A stretch of DNA of 64,000 nt from Acidobacteriota bacterium. Its GTDB lineage: Bacteria; Acidobacteriota; Terriglobia; 2-12-FULL-54-10. The first letter of the stretch is position 1. Each line of letters begins with the position of its first letter. The stretch spans positions 1-64,000 of the forward strand of contig JACPPJ010000021.1 in assembly GCA_016191085.1 (NCBI GenBank). Reading direction: 5' to 3'. Shown here one piece after another: positions 35,791 to 44,525 of the stretch. Below the pieces are notes generated by a model. The model was not told the DNA's origin and did no database searches. It was given only the letters and a program-made list of their open reading frames with translations. Both the position numbers and the translations under genes were made by a program.

Positions 35791-37599
35791 CTACAGCGGG
35801 TACTTACCATGTCGCACCACAACGGCCGCGATTTCCCTTCTCAACCCGATCACGTTCACGATATTGCGGCGCACCAGCCGATTCAAGAACGCAAGGTGAG
35901 TTCGCAGGGAATCGCCTCCGGCAGTAGCGGCGAGGGCGGTTCGCGCGCGCTGTTCAACCAACTCCAGACGCGTATGCACCCATAGCCGAGCCATGTTGGC
36001 GGCCAATCCCGCTTTCTCCGGGTCCGCCGCGCGGGAGGCGATCTTCTGCGCGCGCAACACTACGGATTCCATGGCGAAGGCTTCCATGACGATATCAGAA
36101 ACGGCTGCCACGATCTCCTGCTGGTTGGCAAGGTCGTTCAGGTATTTCTGATACGCGAGCGCCGCCACCCAAAGAGCTGCTTTCTTCACCGCTGTGACGA
36201 TCTGCTTTTCTGTTCCTAGTAGACCGGCGGCGCCAGACGCCGTCTCAGTGGCTGGTGAGAGCGCTTCCTGCATGAGCTGCATGGCGCCAGGCATCAACGC
36301 GAGTTGGCCCGAGGAGCCACGTTTCAGAAGCATGTTCACGGTTACCATGCGATTGATCTCGTTAGTCCCTTCGAAGATGCGATTGATCCGGGCATCGCGA
36401 TAAGCACGCTCGGCGGGATAGTCCTGATGGTACCCGTATCCGCCGTAGATTTGCACACACTCGTCTGCAACATAGTCCAGAATCTCGCTGCAATAGACTT
36501 TGTTGATGGAGCACTCGATGGCGTACTCCTCGATGGCCTTCACTTCTTCGGCGCGCGCGCCAGCAGCGAGCAGCGCGTCAATCAATCCCGCGGTGCGATA
36601 TACGATGCTTTCGCCCGCAAAGGTGCGTGCCGCCATCTCGGCGAGCTTTTCCTGTATCAGTCCGAACTCAGCGATGGCTTTGCCGAAAGCGCGCCGCTGT
36701 TTCGCGTAAGTGGCCGCGTCTTCGAGCGCCTGTTTGGAGCCGCCGACGCATCCAGCAGCAAGGCGCAGCCGCCCGACGTTGAGAATGTTGAATGCGATTA
36801 CGTGGCCGCGTCCGGCTTGGCCCAGCAGATTTTCGACCGGCACCGGGACGTTATCCAGGATCAGCGCGCGTGTTGAGGAGCCCTTGATACCCATCTTCTT
36901 TTCTTCCGCTCCGGTTGAAACCCCGGGGAAGTTCTTCTCGACAATGATGGCGCTGAACTTCTCACCATCGATCTTTGCAAAGATGATGAACAAATCGGCG
37001 TAGCCGCCGTTCGTGATCCACATCTTTTCGCCGTTCAGCAGGTAATGCTTGCCATCGGCGGAAATCGTGGCACGGGTGCGCGCCGCGAGTGCGTCCGAGC
37101 CGGCCTCCGCCTCGCTGAGGCAATAGGCCGCGATCAGTTCACCCGTCGCGAGCCGGGGCAGGTACTTGCGTTTCTGCTCCTCGGTCCCGAAGTAGACAAT
37201 CGGCAGCGTGCCGATACCAGTATGCGCGCCGTAAGACACCGCGAAGGAGGCGTACTGCGACATCTGCTCCGTCGCGATCATTGACGAGGCGATGTCCAAC
37301 TCCATTCCGCCGTATGCTTCCGGTATGTCGATCGAAAGCAGCCCCAGCTCGCCTGCTTGGCGCAGCAGTTTCTCGGTCAACCCGGGCTCCTGGTGCTCGA
37401 TCTGTTGCCATCGCGGAAGGACCTCCTCTCGCATGAACCTATCGGCGGTCTGTAAGATGAGGCGATGCTGCTCAGTGAAATCTTCGGGCGTGAAGATGTC
37501 CTCGGGCCGGCGCTCCTCGATCAAAAAGCTGCCGCCGCGGATGGGTGCACCGCTGGTGGTGGGAGTGGCTGGGACGTTTTGCTTTAAGTTGGTGGACAT
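35791..37599 (-). CDS. Acyl-CoA dehydrogenase family protein (long form)
   Basis: FAD-dependent dehydrogenase of the fatty-acid beta-oxidation type, 602 aa. The first about 400 residues hold the classic fold: AYCLSEAEAGSDALAARTRA, KMWITNGGYADLFIIFAK, and the C-terminal YGGYGYHQDYPAERAYRDAR and INRIFEGTNEINR motifs. The catalytic Glu is expected in the latter. About 180 further helical residues form the C-terminal extension seen in long, very-long-chain-like ACADs. It stands alone; the acyl chain length is not predictable. Confidence 0.9.
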   Translation of the reverse strand: MSTNLKQNVPATPTTSGAPIRGGSFLIEERRPEDIFTPEDFTEQHRLILQTADRFMREEVLPRWQQIEHQEPGLTEKLLRQAGELGLLSIDIPEAYGGMELDIASSMIATEQMSQYASFAVSYGAHTGIGTLPIVYFGTEEQKRKYLPRLATGELIAAYCLSEAEAGSDALAARTRATISADGKHYLLNGEKMWITNGGYADLFIIFAKIDGEKFSAIIVEKNFPGVSTGAEEKKMGIKGSSTRALILDNVPVPVENLLGQAGRGHVIAFNILNVGRLRLAAGCVGGSKQALEDAATYAKQRRAFGKAIAEFGLIQEKLAEMAARTFAGESIVYRTAGLIDALLAAGARAEEVKAIEEYAIECSINKVYCSEILDYVADECVQIYGGYGYHQDYPAERAYRDARINRIFEGTNEINRMVTVNMLLKRGSSGQLALMPGAMQLMQEALSPATETASGAAGLLGTEKQIVTAVKKAALWVAALAYQKYLNDLANQQEIVAAVSDIVMEAFAMESVVLRAQKIASRAADPEKAGLAANMARLWVHTRLELVEQRARTALAATAGGDSLRTHLAFLNRLVRRNIVNVIGLRREIAAVVVRHGKYPL

Positions 37600-38026
37600 T
37601 TTTCGCTTTTCCAGTGGCGGCTCTTAGCTCCTACCATCCCTGCTCCTTCGCTTGCTCGGTGCGCGGTGTAAGGGCGGTACAACACCAGCTCCCGCTACTG
37701 CCCCCGCGCCTAGCACGGGCATTTACAAGCAATTTTCGGCGACCTGCATCGTGGTTGCTCATGCTCCCGGACCTTCCCTGGATATTAAACGTTATACAAC
37801 GAATGCGAGGATTTTCATACGCGAAGCCGGAACCGCTCGTTTGGGTCGCGGCTCTGATCTGTGGTTCCACTGTTCTCTGTCACCTGTTCCCTCTTCCCTA
37901 AAACGCCGGACGGAAGTAGAATTCGTGGGAAGCATTGCCTCCTGACCATCTGCAAGGCAGGCCAAGCTCTCAGCCGTTGAGATCCGGCGGCTGTTCCGTT
38001 CCAATCCCATTTACAGAGAGGTCACC
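37600..38026. other. Intergenic region, nothing recognised
   Basis: 427 bp between the acyl-CoA dehydrogenase gene (minus) and the dienelactone hydrolase (plus). The short ORFs in all frames look like noise. It should contain both divergent promoters, but I cannot name convincing boxes. Confidence 0.5.
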
Positions 38027-38770
38027 GTGGAAATTGTCGCGGAGAGAATTACAACGCCCGAAGGCGTCGGCGGATTCGTAGCTTACCCGAAAGCTCAAAA
38101 GTCTCCCGCCGTGCTGGTGAACTTTGAAATCTTTGGCGTCAACAGCCACATGGAGAGCGTATGCAGGCGCTTGGCCGAGGCGGGTTATGCGGCATTAGCG
38201 CCGGACTATTATTGGCGGCTGGACACCAAAACGGCTCCTTACTCCGACATGAAAGGGGGTTTTGCTCTGGCCAGCACGCTCAAGGACGACCAGATCATGT
38301 CCGACGCTGGAAGTGCCATTCGCTACCTGCAATCTCAACCATTCGTGGAGCGCGACGCCATCGGGACGATCGGCTTCTGCATGGGCGGGCGGCTGTCGTT
38401 TTTGATCGCCGCTAATTTCCCAAATGACATTTCGGCGGCGGTTTCGTTTTATGGCGGCGGACTGGCAGGCGAAAACATGCGTGCCGGACAGACGCTGAAT
38501 CCGGTCGCTGAGGCTTCCAAAGTGCGCTGTCCCGTCCTGCTGTTCTACGGTGAGAAAGACCAGTTCATTCTGCCGGAGCACGTCCAAAAATTCACAGGAC
38601 GGCTAAAGGAGCTAGGGAAGAAGTTTGAGAGCAAGATCTACCCAGGCGCGGGTCACGGCTTCTTCTGCGACGATCGCGCCAGCTACGAGCCCAAGGCAGC
38701 GAAAGACTCATGGCAGCGCGTTCTGGAGTTCTTTGAAAAGAATCTCACGCGGGCCAAAGCCGAAGTCTAA
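38027..38770 (+). CDS. Dienelactone hydrolase family protein
   Basis: Alpha/beta hydrolase of 247 aa with the Cys-Asp-His triad of dienelactone hydrolases: nucleophile elbow GFCMGG (Cys near residue 120), Asp in FYGEKDQF, His in PGAGHGFF. The GTG start at 38027 follows GAGAGGTC. No other aromatic-degradation genes are nearby, so the assignment to carboxymethylenebutenolidase is by family only; many homologues act on other esters. The family-A repeat follows 6 bp after its stop. Confidence 0.85.
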   Translation: MEIVAERITTPEGVGGFVAYPKAQKSPAVLVNFEIFGVNSHMESVCRRLAEAGYAALAPDYYWRLDTKTAPYSDMKGGFALASTLKDDQIMSDAGSAIRYLQSQPFVERDAIGTIGFCMGGRLSFLIAANFPNDISAAVSFYGGGLAGENMRAGQTLNPVAEASKVRCPVLLFYGEKDQFILPEHVQKFTGRLKELGKKFESKIYPGAGHGFFCDDRASYEPKAAKDSWQRVLEFFEKNLTRAKAEV

Positions 38771-38776
38771 TTCAAA

Positions 38777-38864
38777 GGTAGCCACGACGAACGTCTTTTT
38801 CGTCGTGGGCCTTTCATTTGTACGGAACGAACCCACGGCGAGAAAAACGCTCGGCGTGGCTACC
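38777..38864. repeat. Palindromic repeat family A, copy 2
   Basis: Bounded by GGTAGCCACG and CGTGGCTACC, with two internal hairpins around GACGAACGTCTTTTTCGTC and GGCGAGAAAAACGCTCGGC. It sits exactly between convergent genes and supplies the TAG stop codon of the YdcF-like gene. Probably acts as a bidirectional end-of-message structure. Confidence 0.8.
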
Positions 38865-39450
38865 ACTGGCTGAGTGCTGTCCAGATAATCTTTGCTGTTT
38901 CTAGGAAAAAAGTTTTGGCCCATCTTCGCTTCCGCCACCAGTGCACATCCCAATAATCCGAATTGTAGACAGGGTGCATCCGAACAGTAATGCCCGTGCC
39001 GGCAAGCTCGCGGCGCAAGAGCTTTGCGGCGCGGCGCGTGTGATATTCGGAGGTGACGACGGTAACCTGGCGAGCGCCTGTGCGTTGGAAGCACGACCGC
39101 AGCGCGCGCGCCTCCTCCTCAGTCGAATCGGCAGTGTTGGGACACTCCTCTAGCTGCGAATCGCTCAGCCCCTTGCGCTTCAAGTAAGCGCGGAGGATTT
39201 GCGCTTGGGGAACCTCAAAGAATGGAACGGCATTGACGTCCATCAACATGATGCGAGCATTGACCACTGGAAATACCCTTAGCGCCTCATTGATTCGCCT
39301 GTTCTCTTCTGCATTGTCGCCGCGAAGCGCCACCACCACGTCCGACGGGTGCAGCCCGTCGTCCACCACGTAGCGGCTGGCCAGCCATGCCAGCGTGAAT
39401 GGGTTGAAAAGCAGAATTAGCAGGAACAATCCGGCCAGCGCTTTCACCAT
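38860..39450 (-). CDS. YdcF/SanA-like DUF218 protein
   Basis: 196 aa from ATG 39450, which follows GAGAGGGTG; the track start at 39552 lies inside pgpA. One N-terminal membrane helix (ALAGLFLLILLFNPFTLAWL) anchors a DUF218 domain with DVVVALRGDNAEENRRI, STEEEARALRSC and VTSEYHTRRAA, the family core thought to bind nucleotides or act in envelope functions. Starts 14 bp after pgpA, suggesting one transcript. Its stop codon is inside a repeat element. Confidence 0.78.
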   Translation of the reverse strand: MVKALAGLFLLILLFNPFTLAWLASRYVVDDGLHPSDVVVALRGDNAEENRRINEALRVFPVVNARIMLMDVNAVPFFEVPQAQILRAYLKRKGLSDSQLEECPNTADSTEEEARALRSCFQRTGARQVTVVTSEYHTRRAAKLLRRELAGTGITVRMHPVYNSDYWDVHWWRKRRWAKTFFLETAKIIWTALSQW

Positions 39451-39464
39451 TGTGAAGCACCCTC

Positions 39465-40004
39465 TCACACAATCCAACCCATCCAGCGCATGGCTGCGAG
39501 CACCAGAGCCGCGGCGACCCCCGCGCCAATATCGTCGCACACTACGCCCCAAGCGCCGGGGAGCCTCTCCAGCTTCCAGACCGGATATGGCTTGGCTGTG
39601 TCCATAGCTCGAAAGAGGACGAAGCTGACGGCGATAGCCAGCCAGTAGGAACCCGGCCTCTCGGCGATCAGAGGCAGCGGGAGCATAGTTATGAGTTGCC
39701 CGACGACTTCATCGAGTACAATTTCCTGCGGGTCCTGGACGCTGAAGCTTCGCAGCGCGATCGAGACTACCAGGATAGAAAGAGTGGCGAGAACCAGCGT
39801 GATCGCTATCATCAGGAAGCGCGCATGAGGCAGCGGCGCGAGCAGGGCCGCTAACAAAAGGTATAACCCAACGCCTACAGCCGAGCCGTATGTGCCAGGC
39901 ATAACGGGGCCGTTGCCAACCCCCAAACCGGTGGCGAGCCAGACTGCCCACGCGCGACGTGGACGCGTTGGCGAAATATTTTGAGTGGAGAGTGACAAAA
40001 ACAT
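39465..40004 (-). CDS. pgpA: Phosphatidylglycerophosphatase A
   Basis: Membrane phosphatase that dephosphorylates phosphatidylglycerol phosphate in phospholipid synthesis. Recognised by GNGPVMPGTYGSAVG near the N-terminus, VLDEVVGQLITM in the middle and KLERLPGAWGVVCDDIGAG, with four hydrophobic helices. The track's GTG start at 40016 lies within a family-A repeat; ATG 40004 is preferred, but no Shine-Dalgarno is visible because the repeat occupies the leader. About 179 aa. Confidence 0.88.
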   Translation of the reverse strand: MFLSLSTQNISPTRPRRAWAVWLATGLGVGNGPVMPGTYGSAVGVGLYLLLAALLAPLPHARFLMIAITLVLATLSILVVSIALRSFSVQDPQEIVLDEVVGQLITMLPLPLIAERPGSYWLAIAVSFVLFRAMDTAKPYPVWKLERLPGAWGVVCDDIGAGVAAALVLAAMRWMGWIV

Positions 40005-40007
40005 TTC

Positions 40008-40117
40008 GGTAGCCACGACGAACGCTTCATTCGTGGTGGGCTTTCAGTGGCGGATCAGGGACAACTGAGGGCGAGAAATACGCTCCAGGGCTCGCCGGGA
40101 CCGGTCGCCGTGGCTAC
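40008..40117. repeat. Palindromic repeat family A, copy 3
   Basis: Begins GGTAGCCACGACGAACG and ends GTCGCCGTGGCTAC, more diverged in the middle than the other copies. It fills the gap between the phosphorylase stop (40119) and the pgpA start. Confidence 0.75.
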
Positions 40118-40118
40118 A

Positions 40119-41423
40119 TTACTGCAGAACCTCGTAAACTAGGGGGCGGGTTTCCGGCGCGTTTGCCGAAATGTGAAACGCGTCCTCGACTGTCTGGCAA
40201 GCTTCTTCAAGGTGCGCGTTCGAGTTGTAGTAAATGGTGCAGAGCCGCTCGCCTGCCTGGACGCGATCGCCGACCTTGTGTTCGAGCACGATGCCCACGG
40301 CGGGGTCGATCTGCGCTTCCGGTGTGATACGCCCGGCTCCCAACAGCGCCACGGCTTGCCCAATGTCATCCGCCGAAATGCGCGAAACAAATCCGGCGCG
40401 CGGCGAAGAGACCACGAATTCTTCAGAGGAAGTGGGGAGCAACTCGAAGCTGTCAATCACTTGCGGATTGCCGCCCTGGATCTCGATCAACTGCCGGAAC
40501 TTTTTCAGAGCCGAGCCGTCGCCGAGCAGCTTGAAAACCTGTTCCTTGGCGGATTCCAGGTCGCGGTCCGGAAAGGCCAGGCGTACGATGCGGGCTGCCA
40601 GTTCGAGCGAAAGCTCCACCAAGTCCGGAGGCCCGTTGCCTCGCATAGCCTCTACCGCCTCCATCACCTCCAGGGCGTTGCCAATAGCATTGCCAAGAGG
40701 CTGATCCATATCACTGATGAGGCAAACGGTTTTCTTGTCCATGCGCTTGGCGACATTGGCAAGCGATTGTGCCAGCCGGCGGGAATCGGTCATCTTTTTG
40801 ATCAACGCGCCCGAGCCGGTTTTTACGTCAAACACGATGCTGTCGAGGCCGACGGCCAGTTTTCCCGAAAGCAGAGCCGCCGTAATCAGAGGGACGCTTT
40901 CGGCAGTTCCTGTGGCCTCCCGTAAAGCGCGAATTTTCTTGACTGCGGGCGTCAACTCCTCGTCTTCCGCAATGACGGCGAGTCCGGCCGAGCGCAGCGC
41001 CGCTTTATATTCAGGCGATCTTAGGTGAGCGTTGAATCCGGGGATGGACTGGAACTTGTCGAGCGTACCGCCCGTGTATGCCATGCCGCGCGAGGCGACC
41101 ATTGGCACAGTAACGCCGGCAGCGGCGGCCAGCGGTCCGACGATCATGGAAGTCTTGTCGCCAACACCGCCAGTGGAATGCTTATCAACCTTGGGTCCGG
41201 GAACATCGCTGAGGTCGAAAACAGGCGCAAGGCTTAGTATGGTCTGCGTCCAATCGACCAGTTCAACATCGGTCAGTCCGGTGAAATATATGGCCATCAG
41301 CAGCGCCGACGCCTGGTAATCCGGGATCTCTCCCTTGTGATAACCCTGAATGAAGAACTCAATTTCCTCTTTGCCCAGCTCTCCACCGTCACGTTTTCTT
41401 TGAATCAGGTCCACAATTCGCAT
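40119..41423 (-). CDS. Thymidine/pyrimidine-nucleoside phosphorylase
   Basis: Phosphorolysis of thymidine and/or uridine to base and (deoxy)ribose-1-phosphate in nucleoside salvage. The signature KHSTGGVGDKTSMIVGPLAAA is complete (about residues 80-100), with SRGMAYTGGTLDKFQSIPG and LISDMDQPLGNAIGNALE. 434 aa equals Bacillus Pdp and E. coli DeoA. Distinguishing Pdp from DeoA would need alignment. It follows ilvA on the same strand with an 18-bp gap. Confidence 0.93.
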   Translation of the reverse strand: MRIVDLIQRKRDGGELGKEEIEFFIQGYHKGEIPDYQASALLMAIYFTGLTDVELVDWTQTILSLAPVFDLSDVPGPKVDKHSTGGVGDKTSMIVGPLAAAAGVTVPMVASRGMAYTGGTLDKFQSIPGFNAHLRSPEYKAALRSAGLAVIAEDEELTPAVKKIRALREATGTAESVPLITAALLSGKLAVGLDSIVFDVKTGSGALIKKMTDSRRLAQSLANVAKRMDKKTVCLISDMDQPLGNAIGNALEVMEAVEAMRGNGPPDLVELSLELAARIVRLAFPDRDLESAKEQVFKLLGDGSALKKFRQLIEIQGGNPQVIDSFELLPTSSEEFVVSSPRAGFVSRISADDIGQAVALLGAGRITPEAQIDPAVGIVLEHKVGDRVQAGERLCTIYYNSNAHLEEACQTVEDAFHISANAPETRPLVYEVLQ

Positions 41424-41441
41424 GAGAATGATTTTTCTCTC

Positions 41442-42824
41442 CTATGAGGTCTTCTTGAGCTTGATCGAAGAAGTCAGCCCTAGATTGCTTCCGGTTTGAG
41501 TACCGGTCTCCGACTTCTGATTCCTTTCGTTCAATAACAACTCGAAATTATGTACTTTAGCCTCCCTAGACAGTTCCTGTAAAACTTCCTCACCGTGACG
41601 CTCGTCCTCGGTCCCGATGAGGATTTCGATCTCTGCTACGTCGGAAATGCCGGGCGGCGACGCCCGGCGCAGATCCCGAACCGTGGCCCTCTTTCGCCGC
41701 AGCAAGTCCAAAATATACCCAAGTTGCCCGGGCTCGTCCTTGATGCGTATGGCGAGAGCCTGCTCACGGCCATTCAGCGCCATACTCCGGCCGATGACCC
41801 GGTGCAGCGTGAGCGTATCGATGTTGCCGCCGGTCACCAGCACGACGACTCGAGCGTCGGGGTGAACACCGGCATCCAGCATCTTGCGGCGTGCGGCAGG
41901 GTTCAGGAGCGCCGCAACGCCCAGAGCCCCGGCGCCTTCCGCGACTAACTTAGCTTCTTCTGCCAGGAACAGGATGCCTTGATACACCTGGGCATCGTCC
42001 AGGATAATTGTCTCGCTCACTACATCGCGGGTAATGCGCCAGCAAAGCTGGCCGGGTTGCCTGACGCGCACGCCGTCCGCGACGGTCTCCTGCGTGGGCA
42101 CATTCAAAGGGAGCTGGCCCGAGGCTCCGGTCTTGTATGCTTCCCAACTGCGCGCATAACCCGGCGCGCAGGAGCTTTGAATCGCGATCAGCTTACAGCT
42201 TGGTAGAGCCTGCTGCAGAACGCTTGCCACGCCGGCGAGCAACCCTCCGCCTCCGACCGGGACCAGAACCGCGTCCGGAGGCTCCTCCTTCATCTCTTCC
42301 AGGACCTCCCAGGCGACTGTAGCCTGGCCCGTTATGACGTCGGGGTCGTCGTAAGGAGAGATGAACTCGCGCCCTTCGGCGGGTGCATAATGAAGGGCAT
42401 ACGCGAGAGAATCATCAAAACAACTACCTTCCAGCAGCACCTTGGCGCCATAACGCGCCGTAGCACGGCGCTTCGGCAGCGGTGCCCGTTCCGGCATCAC
42501 AATGACGCAATCGAGACCCAATTCGCGGGCGGCATAAGCAACTCCTTGCGCGTGATTGCCCGCACTCGCCGCAATTACCTTTGTCGCACCACGCTGCCTC
42601 TGCAAACGATGCAGCTTGTAATATGCTCCGCGAATTTTATACGAGCCGGTGCGCTGGAGGCTTTCTGGCTTGAGCCAGACGCGATAACCGCTCACCTCGT
42701 CGAGCGCTAAACAACGCAGCAGGTGAGTGGGCAGCAAAACAGGCCGGAGTATTCTAGAGGCTTCCGCGACTCGTTCGAGAGGAATACTCTCTCTGGCAGA
42801 TTCCGAGTTGGAGGAGCTATCCAT
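41442..42824 (-). CDS. ilvA: Threonine ammonia-lyase (threonine dehydratase) with C-terminal ACT domain
   Basis: PLP enzyme converting threonine to 2-oxobutanoate, the first step of isoleucine synthesis or of threonine breakdown. SYKIRGAYYKL holds the PLP Lys, and PVGGGGLLAGVAS binds the phosphate. A single ACT-like domain follows from about residue 350 (IRIKDEPGQLGYILDLLRRK). This is the TdcB-like length with one ACT, unlike E. coli IlvA with two. The last about 30 residues are a polar tail of unclear value. The ilvN/ilvB pair lies 1.2 kb upstream, supporting an anabolic role. Confidence 0.88.
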   Translation of the reverse strand: MDSSSNSESARESIPLERVAEASRILRPVLLPTHLLRCLALDEVSGYRVWLKPESLQRTGSYKIRGAYYKLHRLQRQRGATKVIAASAGNHAQGVAYAARELGLDCVIVMPERAPLPKRRATARYGAKVLLEGSCFDDSLAYALHYAPAEGREFISPYDDPDVITGQATVAWEVLEEMKEEPPDAVLVPVGGGGLLAGVASVLQQALPSCKLIAIQSSCAPGYARSWEAYKTGASGQLPLNVPTQETVADGVRVRQPGQLCWRITRDVVSETIILDDAQVYQGILFLAEEAKLVAEGAGALGVAALLNPAARRKMLDAGVHPDARVVVLVTGGNIDTLTLHRVIGRSMALNGREQALAIRIKDEPGQLGYILDLLRRKRATVRDLRRASPPGISDVAEIEILIGTEDERHGEEVLQELSREAKVHNFELLLNERNQKSETGTQTGSNLGLTSSIKLKKTS

Positions 42825-43074
42825 TTTCCAATGTCCCCTCCGTCGACCGGCTTGTTTTCAGTCATATTCATCGCTTGGAACCCGAATCGGGCGCCACCAG
42901 AGCTGCCGCTGGTAAGTACCCCTTCAGGCTATCAGTGTCTCACGACTAGGCTTGGATGTGTAGAGGAATGTTAGAAAAATGGCGCGAACGGCGCGAGCCG
43001 ATTGGCAGTTCACGTGCATATCCTTTTCCAGTCGCCACTCACCACTCGCCACTCGCTTTGTATACAATACCCTG

Positions 43075-43950
43075 GTGTCAAACTTCGATAGACTCGCGCG
43101 GCGGAACGCGGAACTCAAATTCGGCAAAGACAACGAGGCTGCCATTGAAAAATGGGTGGGCTACTGGACTGATACTTTGTCCAGGAATTTGGGACTAGTC
43201 GAGAGCTTCCGCACCCGCATCAAAATTGATTTCCGCGGCAAGACTGTCCTTGACCTCGGCTGCGGTACCGGCGGGCTGAGCAAAATGGTCACGGACGAGG
43301 GCGGTTTCTACATCGGCTCTGATTATTTCCCCGCCATTCTGGAGATGGCCTACGCCTTCATCAGCGACCTGCCTAACCCGAATCACGCCTCATTGATTCG
43401 AGCTTCCGGGACCGACCTGCCCCTGGCGGACGGCTCCGTTGACGTGGTAGTTACGTTCGATGTCATCGAGCACCTGGAAGGAGGCGAAAGCTGGCAGCAG
43501 AGTTTTCTGAAGGAAATTCGCCGCGTCCTGCGTCCCAAGGGCGTTCTGCTACTGGTAACGCCTAATCGGCTCTACCCCTTCGAGGGTCACACGTTCCTCT
43601 ACGGTCCGCAATTCATGCCCGTGTGGCTCGCCGACCGCTACATCCGTTGGAAGAATCCGAGTTTTCTTCAGGAGTATAAAACCTATGCTCAGGTGAAGCT
43701 GCTGCACCCATGGACCATGAAACGCCTGCTGGATCGAGCCAAGCTGAAAATCATACATGATTTTCCATGCGGTCTCGATTGGGACGACTACCCGAGGCGC
43801 ACGCGCCTGATGCTCTGGTTGCTCGGGAAGATCGGTCTAGGCTGGGCCCTCACCAGCGCCTTTTGGTTTTCCGCCGGGCGCGAAGAGGATTGGGACTACC
43901 TCACGACGCTGAAGAAAAAAGAGCGCTGGGGAGTGATGCTGCGAATTTAA
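43075..43950 (+). CDS. Class I SAM-dependent methyltransferase
   Basis: SAM motif I TVLDLGCGTGGLSKMV and motif VVVTFDVIEHLEGG are clear, followed by VLRPKGVLLLVTPNRLYPFEGHT. The protein resembles methyltransferases linked to polysaccharide or glycan genes. The track start at 42979 includes a repetitive stretch (CACTCACCACTCGCCACTCGC); GTG 43075 (SNFDRLARRNAEL) is preferred. TACAAT lies 6 nt before that GTG, so translation may be leaderless. 291 aa. Substrate unknown. Confidence 0.75.
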   Translation: MSNFDRLARRNAELKFGKDNEAAIEKWVGYWTDTLSRNLGLVESFRTRIKIDFRGKTVLDLGCGTGGLSKMVTDEGGFYIGSDYFPAILEMAYAFISDLPNPNHASLIRASGTDLPLADGSVDVVVTFDVIEHLEGGESWQQSFLKEIRRVLRPKGVLLLVTPNRLYPFEGHTFLYGPQFMPVWLADRYIRWKNPSFLQEYKTYAQVKLLHPWTMKRLLDRAKLKIIHDFPCGLDWDDYPRRTRLMLWLLGKIGLGWALTSAFWFSAGREEDWDYLTTLKKKERWGVMLRI

Positions 43951-44044
43951 GTGAGGGAATTGTACTGGTAGCCATGACGAATTCTCGCCGTTGGATGGTT
44001 CTGGACGCGCAATGAAAAATCCACGTCGAGACGCGTGTACACGG

Positions 44045-44401
44045 TCAAGCGGAGCCAAGCCAGGAGAGCAAAAACCGATTCTCTTCGGGCGGGCCGGAGA
44101 CCTTCACCATCGTCGAACCGTTTTCCGCCGTCATCACTTCGGAGGATTGAACCTTCGCCAACTGCTCGGCCTGCGGTTTTTCCAGTGTCTCCACTCGATC
44201 TACACCCACGGTGCTCTCGAGTTCCCGAATGATTTGCTCGATGGTGATCGGCGCCGCCTCGGTGAGCACGGTGGCGCGGTGGCGCTCGCCGACAGGAGCA
44301 CACCACACCGCCTGTATCACCAAACCGCGTCGCGTAAAGCAATTCAGCACGCGCATCATCGCGCCAGGAATATTGAAAAAGTAAATTGCTAGTCCAGTCA
44401 T
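44045..44401 (-). CDS. Acetolactate synthase small (regulatory) subunit, ACT-domain protein
   Basis: 118 aa with an N-terminal ACT fold (LAIYFFNIPGAMMRVLNCFTRRGLVIQAV). The C-terminal part is short, so it is closer to the small IlvM/IlvN-type than to the 160-aa IlvH. It follows ilvB on the same strand with a 124-bp gap. By context it would bind valine or another branched-chain amino acid and set feedback inhibition of the large subunit. The gap contains a direct/inverted GAAGTCAGAA repeat and a TCCCTCGCTGCGCTCGGGA hairpin. Confidence 0.75.
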   Translation of the reverse strand: MTGLAIYFFNIPGAMMRVLNCFTRRGLVIQAVWCAPVGERHRATVLTEAAPITIEQIIRELESTVGVDRVETLEKPQAEQLAKVQSSEVMTAENGSTMVKVSGPPEENRFLLSWLGSA

Positions 44402-44525
44402 ATTTTTGGGAAGCCAGAAGTCAGAAGCCGGAAGTCAGAATGAAAAGCATATCCCTCGCTGCGCTCGGGATGACATCAACAGTCGGCTTCTGACTTGTGT
44501 CTCCTGAATTCTGCTCCTATTTCTC
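44402..44525. repeat. Short intergenic repeats between ilvB and ilvN
   Basis: Contains repeated AGAAGTCAGAA/GGAAGTCAGAA units, an inverted partner GGCTTCTGACTT, and the hairpin TCCCTCGCTGCGCTCGGGA. Non-coding. Confidence 0.5.

Noticed and set aside
37631-37870. Minus-strand ORF of 79 aa between the acyl-CoA dehydrogenase and DLH genes
   Set aside because: Low-complexity basic composition, no ribosome site and no recognisable domain; looks like a chance ORF.
42979-43074. N-terminal extension of the methyltransferase (MARTARADW...)
   Set aside because: The DNA is a repetitive CACTCGCCACTC stretch without family similarity; GTG 43075 is a better start.
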